From: Azolla caroliniana
Lineage: Eukaryota > Polypodiophyta
Assembly: GCA_043228905.1 (NCBI GenBank)
Contig: JBHGNT010000020.1
Coordinates: 6,696,001-6,760,000, forward strand
Direction: 5' to 3'
Length of the DNA stretch: 64,000 nt
A program made the translations under genes and the position numbers. The notes beneath the pieces are model-generated. The model was not told the origin of the DNA. It searched no databases and worked only from the letters and a program-made list of their open reading frames with translations. Of the stretch, positions 30,601 to 44,100 are shown one piece after another. Position 1 is the stretch's first letter, and every line of letters begins with the position of its first letter.

Positions 30601-33558
30601 TCATCTATGTAGAGACCAAAGAAAAAGAAAGAAAGAAAGCTATATTAACCTGAGGCCAAAATGGCCTAGAAGACCAAACAAGAGGTTACATTTTACAAGA
30701 CTGATGTTGCTACAGAAAGTTGTGATTGTCCTCTCTTGAGGAGTTGTGGTTGTATGTGGTTCTTCAATAACTTCTCTCTATGTCTCTTGAATTCTAATAA
30801 GAGCCATCCCAAACACCTTTGGTCTTTGTATTCCATGATCTTGCACAGTGGGCCAAAGCCTTTTTTGAAGAGGCAGCGATATCTCCCTATTATTTTTTTC
30901 ATATCACCATGGTGGTCAACATTCTGATTCTTCCAATTCTACCCCATGATGCAAAGTTGGCATATCTGTTCTTCCATAGATTTGCGTTCATATCTTCCTA
31001 TCTCAATGTCTAACTGATGTGATGAGGTTCTGATCCACCCTATCACACTATGTAACGCATGAGATAGATGTGTGTCAATATAAGAAGTCTTGATAATAAA
31101 TCCATCTAACGATGTGTAAAAAGAGTGCCTTGTAGTGGGCCATCTTCCTCCCAAGAGATGTTGTGGGGCTGATTTATTTTCCTTCATTGTCCAATTCTGC
31201 ATCAACTGCCCTTCTTAATTTTCCAATATTGAATTTTAATGTACTGTTAATACAACTGGATGAAAGAAATTTTCATTTGAGATTGTTCTGTAGTAAGCAT
31301 CCAATCTCCAATGTGGCCTTGGGGAGGTCATTTCACGGCATTGTGGGCATTGTCCTTACTTTCAATATGCACAAGTAAAATAAAAATAGACTTTGCACCA
31401 CACATGCATCAAAAAATATTTTCTCTAATCTTCCATCTTTGGGTTGTGTTCAACTTGTGCAAATTCATAAGATTGGGCCGTATCGAATTCCATTCTCCTT
31501 GTTAAAAGAAAGAAAGATATATCAACGTCTTTTAAGAGGCAAAGTGGCCAATTATACTGAACAAGGGATTACGTCCAAAAATGTTGCCACTTTTCTGAGA
31601 ACAACAAAGATAAAATTAATATAACTAAACACGGGGCACTAGAGAATCTAGTTATACAAGCACTCAAGATTCTGATTTTAGAGAGATTGAAACTTCTGCC
31701 TCAAAAAATATCCAACTTGGGCCACTCCCATATTGAGAGATATTGGAAGAACCTTCAGTTTGGGGCGATAATGGCATTTACTTTTGATGGCAAGGACGCC
31801 AGGGCTGTGATTCAGATTGTAGTGGTCTACTTGCATGGCCACATTGCTATTGCCTAATCATTTGTAACCACTTTCGAGTGTCTGGTCAAGACCCCACATC
31901 TGTAGCCTCTAATTGACTTGTATCATGATCGATGGAACTAAAGATAGTCGTGGTGATTCTTTGTTGATGAGCTGTTGTGGTTTTGTTCGTGTCCTTCAAC
32001 TTCCCTATATGTCTCTTGGGTTCTAACAAGAAAAATCCCATGCACCATTGGTCAATGTTTTCCATTACCTTGCTTAGTGGGCCAAAGACTTGTTTGAGAG
32101 ATAGTGGTAACTCCTTATTTCATAAAAAACAACACAATGGCGGACAAAACGTTCTTCTGATTTCACCTCCCATGGCAAATAGATCCGTTCTTCTCTGCAT
32201 CTTTGCCTATCTCAACTTCTAGCTGCTGTTAAGAGGTTCTGAGCTTCCCTTTCACACTTGGAATGCATAAGATAGATGTGTATCCGTGTTAGAATGCCTG
32301 ATGATAAATCTATCATACAACTTGTGTAAAAAGAGTGTCTTATAGTGGGCATAGTGGGCCATCTTTATAAGAATAGATGTTGTGGAGCTGATCCATGTTC
32401 TTTTGTTCGCCAATTTAATTATATCTGCTCAGTTCTATTTTTCTTTCCCCACTTTGGTAATGTTCAGTGTCAACAGTCCAAGCTATATTGGAATGGGAGT
32501 AATGTATTTATACTTTTGCAATGTGTCTTGAACCATTGCTGAGAGAGAGAGAGAGAGAGAGCTAAAACAGTTCGTATTTTCTTGGAGAATTGGGCTGCAC
32601 ATTAAGTTTGGTTAACTTGAGTACAATTAATAGAATCTCTGCTTTTGTAAAAGAAAATACTTCAACGAAAATATTATATTTTAATTTGTCTGTGGGTTAG
32701 TAACTTATTGACTGGTTGCAGGGGCTGCTATTTCCAGATTGATAAGTCAATAAAACTTGGGTTGAACTTGGAAAATGCATACCGCATAGCATTGAGCACA
32801 TGGGCAAATTGGGTCAAGTCAAAGGTCAACCCAAACAAGACTCAAGTCTTTTTTCGCAGCTATGAACCTGCCCATTGGGAGTATGTCATCTTAAACAAGA
32901 CAATGATGCCATTCTTTTATCATTATCTTTACTCATATAAAAAAACATTCTCCGAGATGACATGTTCATTATCTCTTTAGCCACATAATAAGCTCTTTGA
33001 CTTGACATGACTTATTTTTTATGTTTTAATCATTTAAAACAAATTCTCGTTATTTTCTTTCTTTAAGTCAGCTCTTTGACTTGACTTGTTTTTTGCTTTT
33101 TTTATCAGATATGATATTTTTTACTTCAGTTGCTTGATTTTGTCATTTTTTCAATCATGAGGACAAGATTTTCACTTGATTTAGCTATTTTGTATCGTTA
33201 AACATGTAAAAAAGATATTTGATTTTAGTTGGCCTGACTTTTTTTTATGAGTAGGGGTCATTGGCGTGATCGTTTGTGCCGATCAGAAACAAAGCCAGTC
33301 CTGAACTTGAGTTATACCGAAGAATTCCCTCACCTGTTTGTGTTGAATGATGTAATCAAGAATGTAAATGTACCAATTACTATATTGAATATTACATCTA
33401 TGTCAGCATATAGAAGAGATAGCCACGTTGCAAATTGGACAAGAAATAGTGATATAGTGGATTGTGGTCATTGGTGCCTTCCAGGATTGCCAGACTCATG
33501 GAATAGGTTGCTGTATGCTGCATTGCTTCAAAGAGGAGAAGGACCTTGGTCTAACTAA
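27615..33558 (+). CDS. TRICHOME BIREFRINGENCE-LIKE (TBL) protein, four exons
   Basis: Exons by GT-AG sites and frame: 27615-27985, 28787-29176, 32722-32880, 33255-33558; 1224 nt including stop, 407 residues. Order: short basic cytosolic tail, one hydrophobic membrane anchor (about residues 19-40, type II Golgi protein), TBL domain starting around CDIYTGTWVYED, the GDS motif as FVGDSMGRTQWES (Ser145), NTGHWW, GCYFQ, and the DUF231 motif DCGHWCLPGLPDSWN (Asp376, His379). Family members transfer acetyl groups to wall polysaccharides such as xylan, pectin or xyloglucan; the GDS Ser with D-x-x-H forms the active site. All catalytic residues are present and all splice phases agree, so the gene looks functional. 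The final segment between the HW of exon 3 and SETKP of exon 4 is short. The exact TBL number and acceptor are unknown. Confidence 0.92.
27986..28786 (+). other. TBL intron 1, degenerate TTCAATGTGATT repeats
   Basis: Almost the whole intron is made of variants of a ~20-base phrase like GGTTTGATTCAATGTGATTA, direct orientation, irregular spacing. It is interrupted once by a copia integrase fragment at 28518-28588. Confidence 0.75.
28518..28588 (+). mobile_element. 71-bp copia integrase fragment in TBL intron
   Basis: Plus-strand translation reads RHLRIFGSIAYVYVPDEKRR, the conserved copia integrase C-terminal block. It is nearly the same peptide as in C1 (LRIFGSIAYVHVPKEKRKKL at about 21180-21240, opposite strand). 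No other copia sequence surrounds it; AT-rich intron repeats resume on both sides. Confidence 0.8.
29981..30123 (+). repeat. 72-bp tandem duplication in TBL intron 2
   Basis: Both copies start AACTATCTCCCCAGAA and end CTTCTACTGCATCAT, with a few substitutions. Confidence 0.9.
30775..32380 (+). repeat. Dispersed pair of ~400-bp repeats in TBL intron 2
   Basis: Segments 30775-31180 and 31970-32380 share phrases in the same order: TATGTCTCTTG, CAGTGGGCCAAAG/TAGTGGGCCAAAG, GAGATAGATGTG/AAGATAGATGTG, GTGTAAAAAGAGTG, AGTGGGCCATCTT and AGATGTTGTGG. Strongly diverged. Confidence 0.8.
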
Positions 33559-36500
33559 GAAATGGCATATCATCAATTGATGATTATAACCACCTAATTT
33601 TCTATACGACTTGTGATAGATGCTCAAAGCATCTGCCAGTACCTTGGATTTTAAGTTATGCAGGAGGTTCCATCCAAAGGTTTTGTGAGGCTTGTTTAAA
33701 TGGACCTTTGGAATTGCAGTGAATATTGCAAGAGATATATGGAGATGGGGAATTGATTGTAAGGTCTGTATGTTGTAATAAGTATTGCTTTAGAAGAAGA
33801 TATTGTATTATCATTCAGTTGGGAACCAGTTGTTTTACAGATCTCTACTCATTTTCTCTTCTAAGGAAGCAATTATTCTTTGAGTTGTACCTTCTTTTCG
33901 AGTTGTATTGTGTCACATTCTTTCTTCAACTAGAATAACAATCTTCTAAAAAAGCAACAAAGCGACTATATATCATTGTTTGTTTCTTTTGTATGTGTAA
34001 GAGAAACCCAAATAGTGATGTACTCGTGAATATTTTTGGAATGTAACTGTTTATTTTTACATAATCACAATGTCATTTTGTTTTCGACCTATCGACTGTG
34101 TTTCTTGATTTGCAAGTATAATGTTTGTTAATCGAATCCTAAATTGACGAATTTGTTTCTTGATTTGCAAGTGTAATTTTTGTTAATTGAATCCTAAAGT
34201 GACAAATTTGTGAAATATACATATAGCATCCAGATGCTATGTATATTGCAACCTTGCTAAATGTTTTCGACTACCTGAACCAATTGTTAGAATATATTGT
34301 CATGTTTCAATATTGCAATCTCATTTGAGCTAATATTGCAACATTTCTTTCTTAGGGGTCTGCACATAAGCCAAGAACAGAGTTGTATTTTGTCACTTTA
34401 ATGAGCATAAAACTGCCATTGATGGATCAATACTTGAAAAGCTTTCCAAATGTTTGATTTGCAATCAAAAGTATCAATATGACTAAGATGTAGAAGACTA
34501 ACAATGACACTGTGATGAGGTGATGTCACAATAGCAACCGCAATGTGGATACATGGTCTGCAAACTCCAAATGGACGCCATCTCAAATGATGTAATATGA
34601 TGGGATATACATGTTGGTTGATGGAGTGCAATGCAATTTGATGACACTTCAATCACAATGAGCTATAACATGTTAAAGAGGAGGCATAGTCAAAACCAAG
34701 TGTGCCTTATCTTGTTTGTAAGCACTACAATGTAAAAATAAAGCTTGTTTTTAAACCTTGATGACAAGACTAATAGGTTCCACCTTTGGAAATCCATGTC
34801 TTTAGCACATGTTAATGCAAAGGTAATGTTGAGTCTAAGATTCATTTTTGCTAGATAAATTCCTTCATGTGTAGGTGAGATATCACATATAAGAAGGCAC
34901 TAAATGCAAAAGAACTATTTGAGAGTGATCTAATATGCATACATGATAGGTATATATTATCCAAGTCCATGAAAGTTTATACTCTTTTTCTTGAAACATG
35001 GCTTTGTAAAACCATTAGTGAACAATCTCTGTCGGTGAGGACTCATACCTATATCCCCCAAAATGGAAAAATGGTTGTGTTCCACAATATAAAGATGTTC
35101 CTTCAACGTTTTCCTCTTCATGCTCATTATTGGTATTGAGAATTGATGGTTGCATCTTATCCAACCTATAGTTTTTTCATGAGTACAATACAAGCCAAGG
35201 GTTGAAAATAATAGCATGTTACATTGCCTTAATAAGAAGATATACCTTTCCAAACATATTAACAAAAGGCGAGATGTTTTCCCGTCCATATTCATTATGG
35301 AAGTAACTCTTAAATTCAAGCAAAAGTGGAGCAAATACATTCATTTGGTTCAACAATTGTTACATGCATTAAAGAAGATATCTTACATCCACATTTTTCC
35401 ATTATGCGCAAGAGGCAAAATGATGTTACATTATGAACACAATGAGTACATTTGGAAATCCATGTTTAGAGTAATCCAATTTTTCTTATATACACCACAT
35501 CCACATTTCTTGATTCGACCCTAGACTCTTACACTAACTTTTGAATTGATATAACCACCCCCACCGCCCCGGTATTTAAGCAAAAATCGTGTATGCTAGA
35601 GGATTTCTTTTAATCCAATGTTTAATGCATATCCATTATGTGCACACCATCCTCTCCTCAAAGTGAATGTCAACAAAAAGATTTTGTTTTCTTTTGTCGC
35701 AGATGTGATTTTTTGTATGATTTGAGAGCATTTTATCTATAAATCAACACATATCAAGTCATCTCAAATGGACACCTCATTTCTAAGGACGTTTAACTTC
35801 GAACATTTAATTTGATGCTTGTCCATTAACATGTTTTATGAATTATTCTCAAATGCATTGCTAGCATAAATTCTCAAAAAATGGAAGAAAATTAAGATGT
35901 TGAGAGTCACTTGGGACCAAACACCTTTCCAACGGATTCCTATATGTTGCTTCTAGGCAAAGACTTTTTATCATCCACATGAAATTTGGTTAGTTGAGGT
36001 GCACGTGCAAGTACCTCAAGAAAGTTATGAAAAGGGCATGCATGCATCATTTTCGTACTGACTTTTTATCATATTTAATTCACAATCCAACCAAGCCGGG
36101 GAAAATATGGAGAGTTGAATATTTGCATAAATGTGCATCAAACATAAGGAAAGCTTTTATGAAAAATACGTTGTCAAGTAACATTTTAGCCATCATGTAT
36201 GAAAAGAAAAATACACATAAATATATACAATGGGCAATTTCACTCAATCTCATATAATAGGGCCATAGTACAAAGAGTGCATTCATTATGTTTACATTTC
36301 CTTTTTACTCACATATAGGAGTTCACAACAATGTTTACGTTAATTGTTTCATTTGATTCTTCAGATTCAATAAAATCAAATGTTGTGGTAAGTATGTATA
36401 TGATGCTTATTAGGGAGCATAGATTGTGGGCAATGAAAATGCTAGGTGCATTATTAGAAATAACTCATTACTGCAAACAAGAGAAACTCATGAGAAGTGG

Positions 36501-37869
36501 TTAATTTCCTATTCGAATTGTGACATAAAAGTCTATACAATTGTTTTCTTTTTTCCAAAAAAAAAGTCTATACAATTGTTATAAATTTTCCTCAAAATTG
36601 AAAGAAAATATTTTGAAGATAAAGCAAGAGAGGTGTTTTTGTTGATGTGAGATACAAAGTATTGACATGCCTATAACTATTCCTGGACATTTATCCACTT
36701 TGAAAGAGAAAGAAATTATCAGCATGTACATGTATAAATTTGTGACATAAAAGTCTATAAATTTGCTATACATTTTGCTCAAAATTGAAAGAAAATATTT
36801 TGAAGATAAAGCAAGAGACGTGTTTTTGTTGATGTGAGAGACAAAGTATTGACATGGCTATAACTATTCCTAGACATTTATCCACTTTGAAAGAGAAAGA
36901 AATTATCAACATGCACATGTATGCACATAGGCAAGCTCTGATTTTAATGGTTGTATGGTAAAGATATATATCTAATGAAGTAAAATGTTAAAAAAAGAAA
37001 GAGAGTAACTTCGACACTTGCCTAACAGTTGACCTAGGTCTATGAAATTTAATATAACCCAATTAAGTTTTAATTACATTAGTGTATTTGGGTATGACAT
37101 CTATAGTTGTGAATTTGAATAAACTTTGTAGGTTTAAATGATATGTTGTAAATAACTAGTGATGAACTAGCAAAATAATATGTACTTTGGGAGGCCCAAA
37201 AGACAACTTCTACATTAAGTCTTGTGTTCTTGGTCCATCATGACCTTCACCATGAATGCATTGTGATGCACCACGCACTCATATTCGAACCTTATTATCA
37301 AGTTCTTCTATCAGCTCGATTGATTAAGTTTTTCATTGGCCACCTCTACCTTCTTTTACTCCATTCGTCCTCAATATAAACACACCATATATTCATTGAC
37401 AATTGATCAGGGTGACTAATTAGTCCTTACCTTAGGCGCGGTCTCTTGGCCTTGTGCTTGGGAATCTTGCCCTTTCTTCTTTTTGTATGGGTGTACAACC
37501 GAGGTGACACCACATCAAAGGTTTCTTCATGCCTAGTAGTACTTTGATTGCTTGACGGTACTTGACGTTCACTTTCTCGTAGTGAACATTGTTGGGTCTC
37601 ACTTCTTCACTCTCAAGATCAACATCAATCTGCTTGACTCAGGCACGGTGGGGGTTACTAGTGTTAGGGCATACCATGATACTGCTTCATCAAATATTAC
37701 TAAATTTAGGATTTGGCCATGATTAACAAGTATACTTCAATATATTTGTGATTTCTACAATCCGTAAAATGTTGAAGTTTTTTATAAAGCTATTAAGGCA
37801 TTATGTGAGGCATTAGTATAAAACCATTACTCAGAGCATAGAAAATGGTCCATTTGTAGAGCTACTTTG
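33559..37869 (+). other. Gene-poor AT-rich intergenic DNA
   Basis: TBL 3' flank and AT-rich DNA; no supported gene. Contains a ~66-bp imperfect tandem pair at 34102-34210 (TTTCTTGATTTGCAAGT phrase) and a 187-bp tandem duplication at 36566-36939. A minus-strand stretch around 37650-37430 reads through without stops for about 70 codons but was not recognised. Confidence 0.5.
36566..36939 (+). repeat. 187-bp tandem duplication
   Basis: Copies start at 36566 and 36753 (GTCTATA(C/A)A), share GAAAGAAAATATTTTGAAGA and differ at scattered sites. Confidence 0.92.
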
Positions 37870-40456
37870 ATAATGGGCTGAGTGGAACGGTTAAAACACT
37901 TATACCCCTTAACTTGGAAGACCTTTAGGCAACGTGCTTTCCATACATAGCACTAGGTGAAACCTGCGATCAACATCCAAATCTCCTGGAACCGAGGGGA
38001 TGTGGTCTTCAAGCCTCTCCAAATTGGGTCTTGACGAGTTTACCTCTTGTGCATTCATAGCACCAATGGTCTTCATTAAAAGTGTCTGTCCAGCAATCAA
38101 CCGAGAGATCAATCCAAGCCATTGTGCTCCACAATGTTATTCCTTCCACTTCGCAGGTAGCTAAGAGGCGAGTCACTCTGTCCCATACCCTCTAAGCTTG
38201 AGGGAAATCCCATCAACAATGTCTCAGAGTCTCAATAGGTGAAGGACAGAGTGGGCAAGCTATCAGGCTGCCACATTTACCTAGCCATTCCCCAAGGGGG
38301 ACCACATTATGGACGATCTGCCACCAAAATAGCTTGACCTTCTCAAGCACGTAGAGACGCCAGAGACCCTTCCAAAATGTACTGGGCACCTCGTTAGGGA
38401 TGCCCAATGTTTGCCAGCCATTGTGTAGGGAACCGTCCAACTACAGATGTATAGCCCAACCCAATTTAGTGTTGTAATCGAAGAAGTGGCGCATTCTATC
38501 ACCGTGTTTCCACCTGAAATCCCCATGGTCCCATTCTAGTTCCGCAAGGGGGTAATAACCGTAGACCCACAATTTCCAGTGGGGTTCCACCATAGCAACA
38601 TCAGGGTCCATCTTCCAGTTGTTACCAACCTGCGCCACCATTCGGATTGGGTGCCAAGTGCCCCTACTCTGGCTCTCCCCAAATAATGTAGTTCCTCTAG
38701 ATCCACTCAACCCCTTCAACAAATTGACCATTCCAACCTCATAAAAGAGATGGAACCATGTATCTCCTCTCACATCCCCACCGGAACCCTGTCAACTATC
38801 TCTATTATCAATCTCCTCATTTTCATAACTCCCTTGAAGGGAGGGAATGGGTCCTCTTGTGCTCCTCCTGGAGCCACCATGCGTCTCCAATCACCTATAG
38901 AATGGAGCCCTGTCTGCGCCAGCTTTCCCCACGCTAGGGCCTTAAGTTGCCCTAACATCATGTCATCACTTGTTTGCACCCGAGGATTCCAAAATAATGG
39001 TTCTCTAGTCATTCGATTCTAAGTGTCTCCAGGGTGTAGGGTGTGCTTGACCAAATGATGTCGCATGTGACACCATGCCCGCTAGATGGAGTTCATTACC
39101 CTATCCTCCGGATCACGGGCCATCTTGGGTGGGACTCTATTCGTGCAACACCGGTTCAAGGAGTTAGACCATGGGCTACCGTACTTGGGGGTCCTTGCTT
39201 GCAACCTATAGTGAAGGAGTACCTTCCAACACTCCAGATTACCTTGCAGGAGGCACCGAACCACCATTTTGGTTAGTAATGCTCAACTCTACGTTAAGGG
39301 GTCTATGAGGCCAACTCCCCCTTTGGCCCGCGGCTGCGTTAACCAATGCCATGACACTCTAGCGGTTGCCATTGGGTTATCATTACTTGACCATATAAAC
39401 CCCCTGATGGCAGCCTTAATCGCGTGCAGACCTGCAGGGTCCATAATCCAAAAGGAGACTGAGTGCCACATGGTGGCAAGAATCTCCTAGCTCGCAATAA
39501 GAACCCTATCAGCAAATGATAGTTTAGATCTACTCCATTGGTTCAACTTCCTATTTATTATTTTGGACTACACATGGGACAATTGCGATCCTTTCGGGAT
39601 CTCCCTCCCCATCATAAACCCTAGGTACTTGAAGGTCGTCCCCTTTGGGACCCAATTAAAATCGATGTGGGGTTGCCACCTTGGTTTCTCCTACGTGTTG
39701 AACCAGAGGCCCTGGGTTTTATCCCAATTGACCTTGGCTCTAGCAGCCTGGCAAAAGTCCTCGACAAGTTGTTTCACCCGTTGCAAATTCTCCTCGTTGC
39801 CCTGCAGGAAGAGGACCGTATCGTCGGCATATTCCGACAACAGAATATCTTCAGACGCATTGGGGACGAGCAATCCCCTCAATCCACTACTTGGTTCTTG
39901 TAAGAAGGCAAAGAAAGCCTTTGATATAAATAGATAAATATATGGAGCAAAGGGACAACCATGCCTCACTGAACGTTGCAATCGGAACGAGGGGGCCCTA
40001 ATGCCAATTAGCAGGACGTTATTGGTACCAGTCCTATAGAGTGCAGAAGTGTGGTTCCTCCATTTTTGGGGTAGGCCCATAGCCCTCATCATGTTCTCCA
40101 AGAAGGGCCAGAGAACCCTATGGTAGGTCTTCTCAACGTTTAACAACAGAATAGCCGAGCTCGACAGAGAACGATCTACTAATGCCATAGATTCCCATAG
40201 TAGCATCACATTATCAAAGATACACCCACTTCTTGTAAACCCTGTTTGACTCTCATGTATGATGTCTAGCAAGGAGCTTGCTAACCGTCGAGCTAGGACT
40301 TTGGCAAGTATCTTGTATATCGTGTTAAGGATCGTGATTGGACACCATTGGCATAGCTCTAGGCTTTGCTCTACTACTTTGGGGATGAGATAGATCATCC
40401 CCTCAGCCAGACCGGTGGACATCCTTCCTGAGGTCCAAATCTCCTGAACTCCGACC
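37870..40456 (-). mobile_element. Old LINE (non-LTR) retrotransposon fragment, RT to C-terminus
   Basis: Reading from the right: RT begins with MSTGLAEGMIYLIPKV and contains WCPITILNTIYKILAKVLA, QTGFTRSGCI, GCPFAPYIYLF and the catalytic SEYADDTVLFL. Further left, broken pieces carry the plant LINE motifs WSSNDNPMATARVSW, GGVGLIDPL and the zf-RVT region with FWWQIVHNVVPLGEWLG and CPLCPSPIETLRHC. Many stops and frameshifts. The endonuclease is missing: the fragment is truncated at about 40456. No poly(A) tail was identified at the left end. Confidence 0.88.
39691..40422 (-). pseudogene. LINE reverse transcriptase domain
   Basis: The longest surviving open piece, 243 residues, spanning RT motifs 0-7 of plant L1 elements. 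YADD is intact. The motif A region LLLNVEKTYHRVLW lacks the usual catalytic Asp (families show LD-x-EKAFD; here LN-x-EKTYH), so the enzyme would be inactive. Confidence 0.85.
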
Positions 40457-40499
40457 TAATTTCTATTTTCTATGTGTTAGAGTATGAATATATATGTGA

Positions 40500-41097
40500 C
40501 TACCAAGCATGCTCACTAGCCCAACAGGTATGGAATAAAGTTCTTTATTCCTGACAATTAAGGCAAGTTGCCACTTCTCTTAGGGATCAGCAGTTCTCCA
40601 TTCCAGTCTCTTGTTTTATGAGGCAAATAATGCTCCAGAGGCTATGACAGTCATCAACAACCATCTAATTTTTGTCTCCCCTTTTCAGCAAGCTCGCAAG
40701 CAAATGCATGCAGCCCATGTATGGAAAACCATATCTACGGTTACATTATGGATCTTATGGAAGTATCGTTGTAAAAGACGATATGATTCCATAATTCCTC
40801 TTCTCTCGGATATATTGCCAGAATTATGGGAGAGCTTATGGGCGGTAGTGTGTGGGCAATATGACAATATGTCAGGCTCTTCGGAGGTTGTTCTTAAGAA
40901 AAGGAAAATATTACTGCAGTTATGGAGGAAGATGCCTCTGTTCACATTCTCCTCTCAAGGACCAATATGGAAATATCATCACCCCTAGTCCTTGCCCTAA
41001 CCATCTCTTTTGTATATAACACTTTCTGATTGTACATTTTGTAGCCTTCCAACACTTTTCTTAATACAATGAAGGAAATATTTTGGGGGAAAAAAAA
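40500..41097 (+). mobile_element. 5'-truncated LINE insertion with 19-bp target duplication
   Basis: Starts inside the C-terminal coding region (LAQQVWNKVLYS, then TLWILWKYRCKRRYDS as in plant LINE ORF2 ends), continues through a 3' UTR with TTAATACAATGAAGGAAATA and ends in A9. The 19-base sequence AGTATGAATATATATGTGA before it (40481-40499) recurs with one mismatch right after the A run (41098-41116). This is the standard product of target-primed reverse transcription. Confidence 0.92.
40611..40988 (+). pseudogene. LINE ORF2 C-terminal remnant
   Basis: 125-codon open frame inside the truncated LINE. ARKQMHAAHVWKTISTVTLW and ILWKYRCKRRYDS match the region after the zinc-binding domain of plant LINE ORF2. 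No start codon of its own is expected. Confidence 0.75.
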
Positions 41098-41116
41098 AGT
41101 ATGATTATATATGTGA

Positions 41117-44100
41117 TCGTTGATTGTAAGAATTATCAATACATGTGAGAGTATAATTATCAATGAAGCTTTGTGGGTGTTTGAATGTGATGTTGGGCAT
41201 TGACCAATTGCCCTTGATAATTTTGTCAATATTGAGTTTTTTTTTTCCAAAAAAAACTCCTTCCATTAGTTATAAAATTTTACAAATGAGACGATTATAA
41301 TAATATTCGACTTAATTTATGCCGGTTTTCTCTCTCTTTTGTGTTGGGGCCTTCCAGTGTTTGAGTAGAAAACAATTGTTTAATATTCTCATGTGCCTTT
41401 TTTTTTACGTGGATAGCTAAAATACTCTTCAAAATGTCATTTTGCAAACCATTTCCGAATATCTCATGTTCAAATGGATGAAAGAAATTTGCTTTTGCGA
41501 TTATATAATTAGAAAAAAGAGACAAGCTTAGTTGGGAAAGTTCATTAGTTGAGCCTAGGAGGTTGTATGCTCAACTTTAACGTTCCCAGTGACATCTGGT
41601 AAATTAGGTTCATTCATAGATTGCTCACTTTCAATTTCTTGTAAAATGAACCCAACTTCTTGTATCCCATTTTATGATATCCATTGATTATCTTGAGAAT
41701 CAACAACTTTGGGCATTGTAAGCTGCCACGTACAAAATTAATGACACTAGCTTCTCTACGAAAATTATAGATCAATCTAAACATTTTTTGAAAAATGTTT
41801 GAAGCTTCCTTACCCTTACTATGATCTCCATGATGGTTATATATTTGGCATTCTAAGACACTATCTATGAAAACAATGGCTCCAAATTCTTCGTGAAAAT
41901 CATCAATTAATTCAGTAGTTTACAGTGTGGGTGTTCCTTGAACTTATCTACATACTTCCTTCCCCAAAAAACCGAAGAAGTTTCTTTATTGCCCAATTGT
42001 TGAATGCCTAAACAATTGTCCTCTCTAGTTGCATGAGTTTTACATCATAGGCGACCATGGATTACAAAAGCAAATCAATTCCATGAGCATCAATGTATCT
42101 ACACTAGTCACTTTACCATTGAGAATTCAATGTGTTATGTAGTAATATGTGACTTATCAACATTCTGAAAGGCTTAACTATTAGTTCATGTCTTGAGGAG
42201 AAAGTGGTCTAACAGAGAAATCCAAAGGAATTAAACATGCATATTCTCTTGAAAAAAGAAAAGGCACATAACATACCAACGCTCCCAAACTCATAGCCAC
42301 GGTGCTTAGATGCAAGAATGATGCTGAAATTGGTGCTAAGGCATTAAAATAATGTTAGAAAGAATGAGATAAAGTTAAAAAAGTAAATAAATATTTTTTT
42401 GTTAGCTTGCGGTTAATAAAAACACCTTGAGCAAAATCTCTTTTTGGCCTTACCATGTCAATTTCTTGTATAATAATAAGAAAGAATTCTAGAGAGAGAG
42501 AGAGAGAGAGAATGAGCTTGTGGGCTGGTGCATAGGTCAAGTTGCAATAAATGGCAGTCATGTCATGTGCCGAACGAAAACCACGACATTACATGTGTTG
42601 GTATTGGTAATGTGTGGAACATTGGGGTGTACAAGTTAGCTAATAGTTATACTTTGTAATATATTGTCGGTGTCTCTCATTCACAACTCCTATTGTTATT
42701 TGATATTTAATATGTCACAGAGTTGCACACATTATGTTGTTTGAATGGGGAATTCCATTAGTATCAATAAATCTTCTATATAATTTACATGGAACTCCAT
42801 TTTTCAGCTATGGCAAAGAATACAAAATATGCATCAGCATTGTTGGTAAAGTTCAAGACATGTTATATACAATAACCATATTGCCATCGTGTTTACATTT
42901 ACTAAACATGAAATCAATTAGCTTAATGGCATACTATATTTTACATATTAATAGAATTTGCTTAAAGCCTTGTCTTAAACAATCTTCAATGCAATATCTT
43001 ATTCAAAAGTAAGATTAGTTGCTTGAATATTTTGCACCTCAAAGACTAACTTTATGAGATAGAGAGAAAACCTATAACTTATTGTAAACACATATTGCCT
43101 CTTTGAATATGCTTTTGTACAATTTTAATATTGTGAAAATACTTTATAAGTAATTAGATAACGAATTCAATGAATGAAGAAAATGCATAACCATCAAGCA
43201 CACGTGTCTTGAACTTTTTTACGAAATCATGTATCTAGATTAGCACCTTTAGGCGAAGAAATGCATGTTTATCTCGTAAATGCAACATAGGGTCGATCAT
43301 TAGGCCTCTTGGATCCAATAACATGTACTAGCTAGTTATATTGATAGATCCTCGTCTATAAAGTATCATGGTGATAAACATCGAGGAGACATGGTGTGAC
43401 GCAAGTTGTCCTCAATAGTTACTTTTGTCAACTTTATTTAATGCAAAAATAGAATATAAACCGCAAAAAACAAAACAAACTAATTATTTCATAACGTTTC
43501 TCAAAAGCATGACTATTTCACATCATTAGAGTCTTAATAGCTAATTAGTGATTTCATCATTGCATATATTGTTTACTGATAATGACATAAGCCTAGCATA
43601 AATTAATCTCATAATGTTGAATATTGTATATAGATGATATGACAGGAAGCCATATTCAGTGAATGACTGGAAATCATTCAAAAATATGTTTTATTGCCTT
43701 ATTATTCAATGAATGTTTGGGATAATAATTTAATTACATAGTGGTATATAGTCCATCATTAGGGATGCTAAGGTTTATGGAATTGGGTTAGTGATACACA
43801 AGAATATAAGGCACACTATGGTTTGAAACCTAGATTGCATATAATGGATCTCCCCATCTTGTCAATAATAGGTTAAAACCATGTCCCTATGACATGTTGA
43901 TGGTAGAAGGCAATGGACATACATGGAGTTATATTCCACCATCAACACGCTAATGTGTATTCATGTACCATGTCAACCTAGTGAAAAGTGCTCTAAACTG
44001 AAGACACAATTTTTTAACACAAGGGGAAATGTTAATCCCTTTCAATGATCCAATCAATTCAACATTTGGTCCTAAAATGGGTTCTGTGAAGCGAGCCTAA

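Larger units (their letters stand above)
29177..32721 (+). other. TBL intron 2, 3.5 kb, with internal repeats
   Basis: No gene supported. Contains a 72-bp tandem duplication (29981-30123) and two diverged copies of a ~400-bp sequence (about 30775-31180 and 31970-32380), possibly remnants of a non-LTR element. A GA run lies at 32539-32560. Splice ends are AAG|GTATTT and GCAG|GGGC. Confidence 0.65.

Noticed and set aside
34957-35340. 127-codon minus-strand frame
   Set aside because: No recognisable domain, no splice or transcript evidence; expected by chance in AT-rich DNA of this length.
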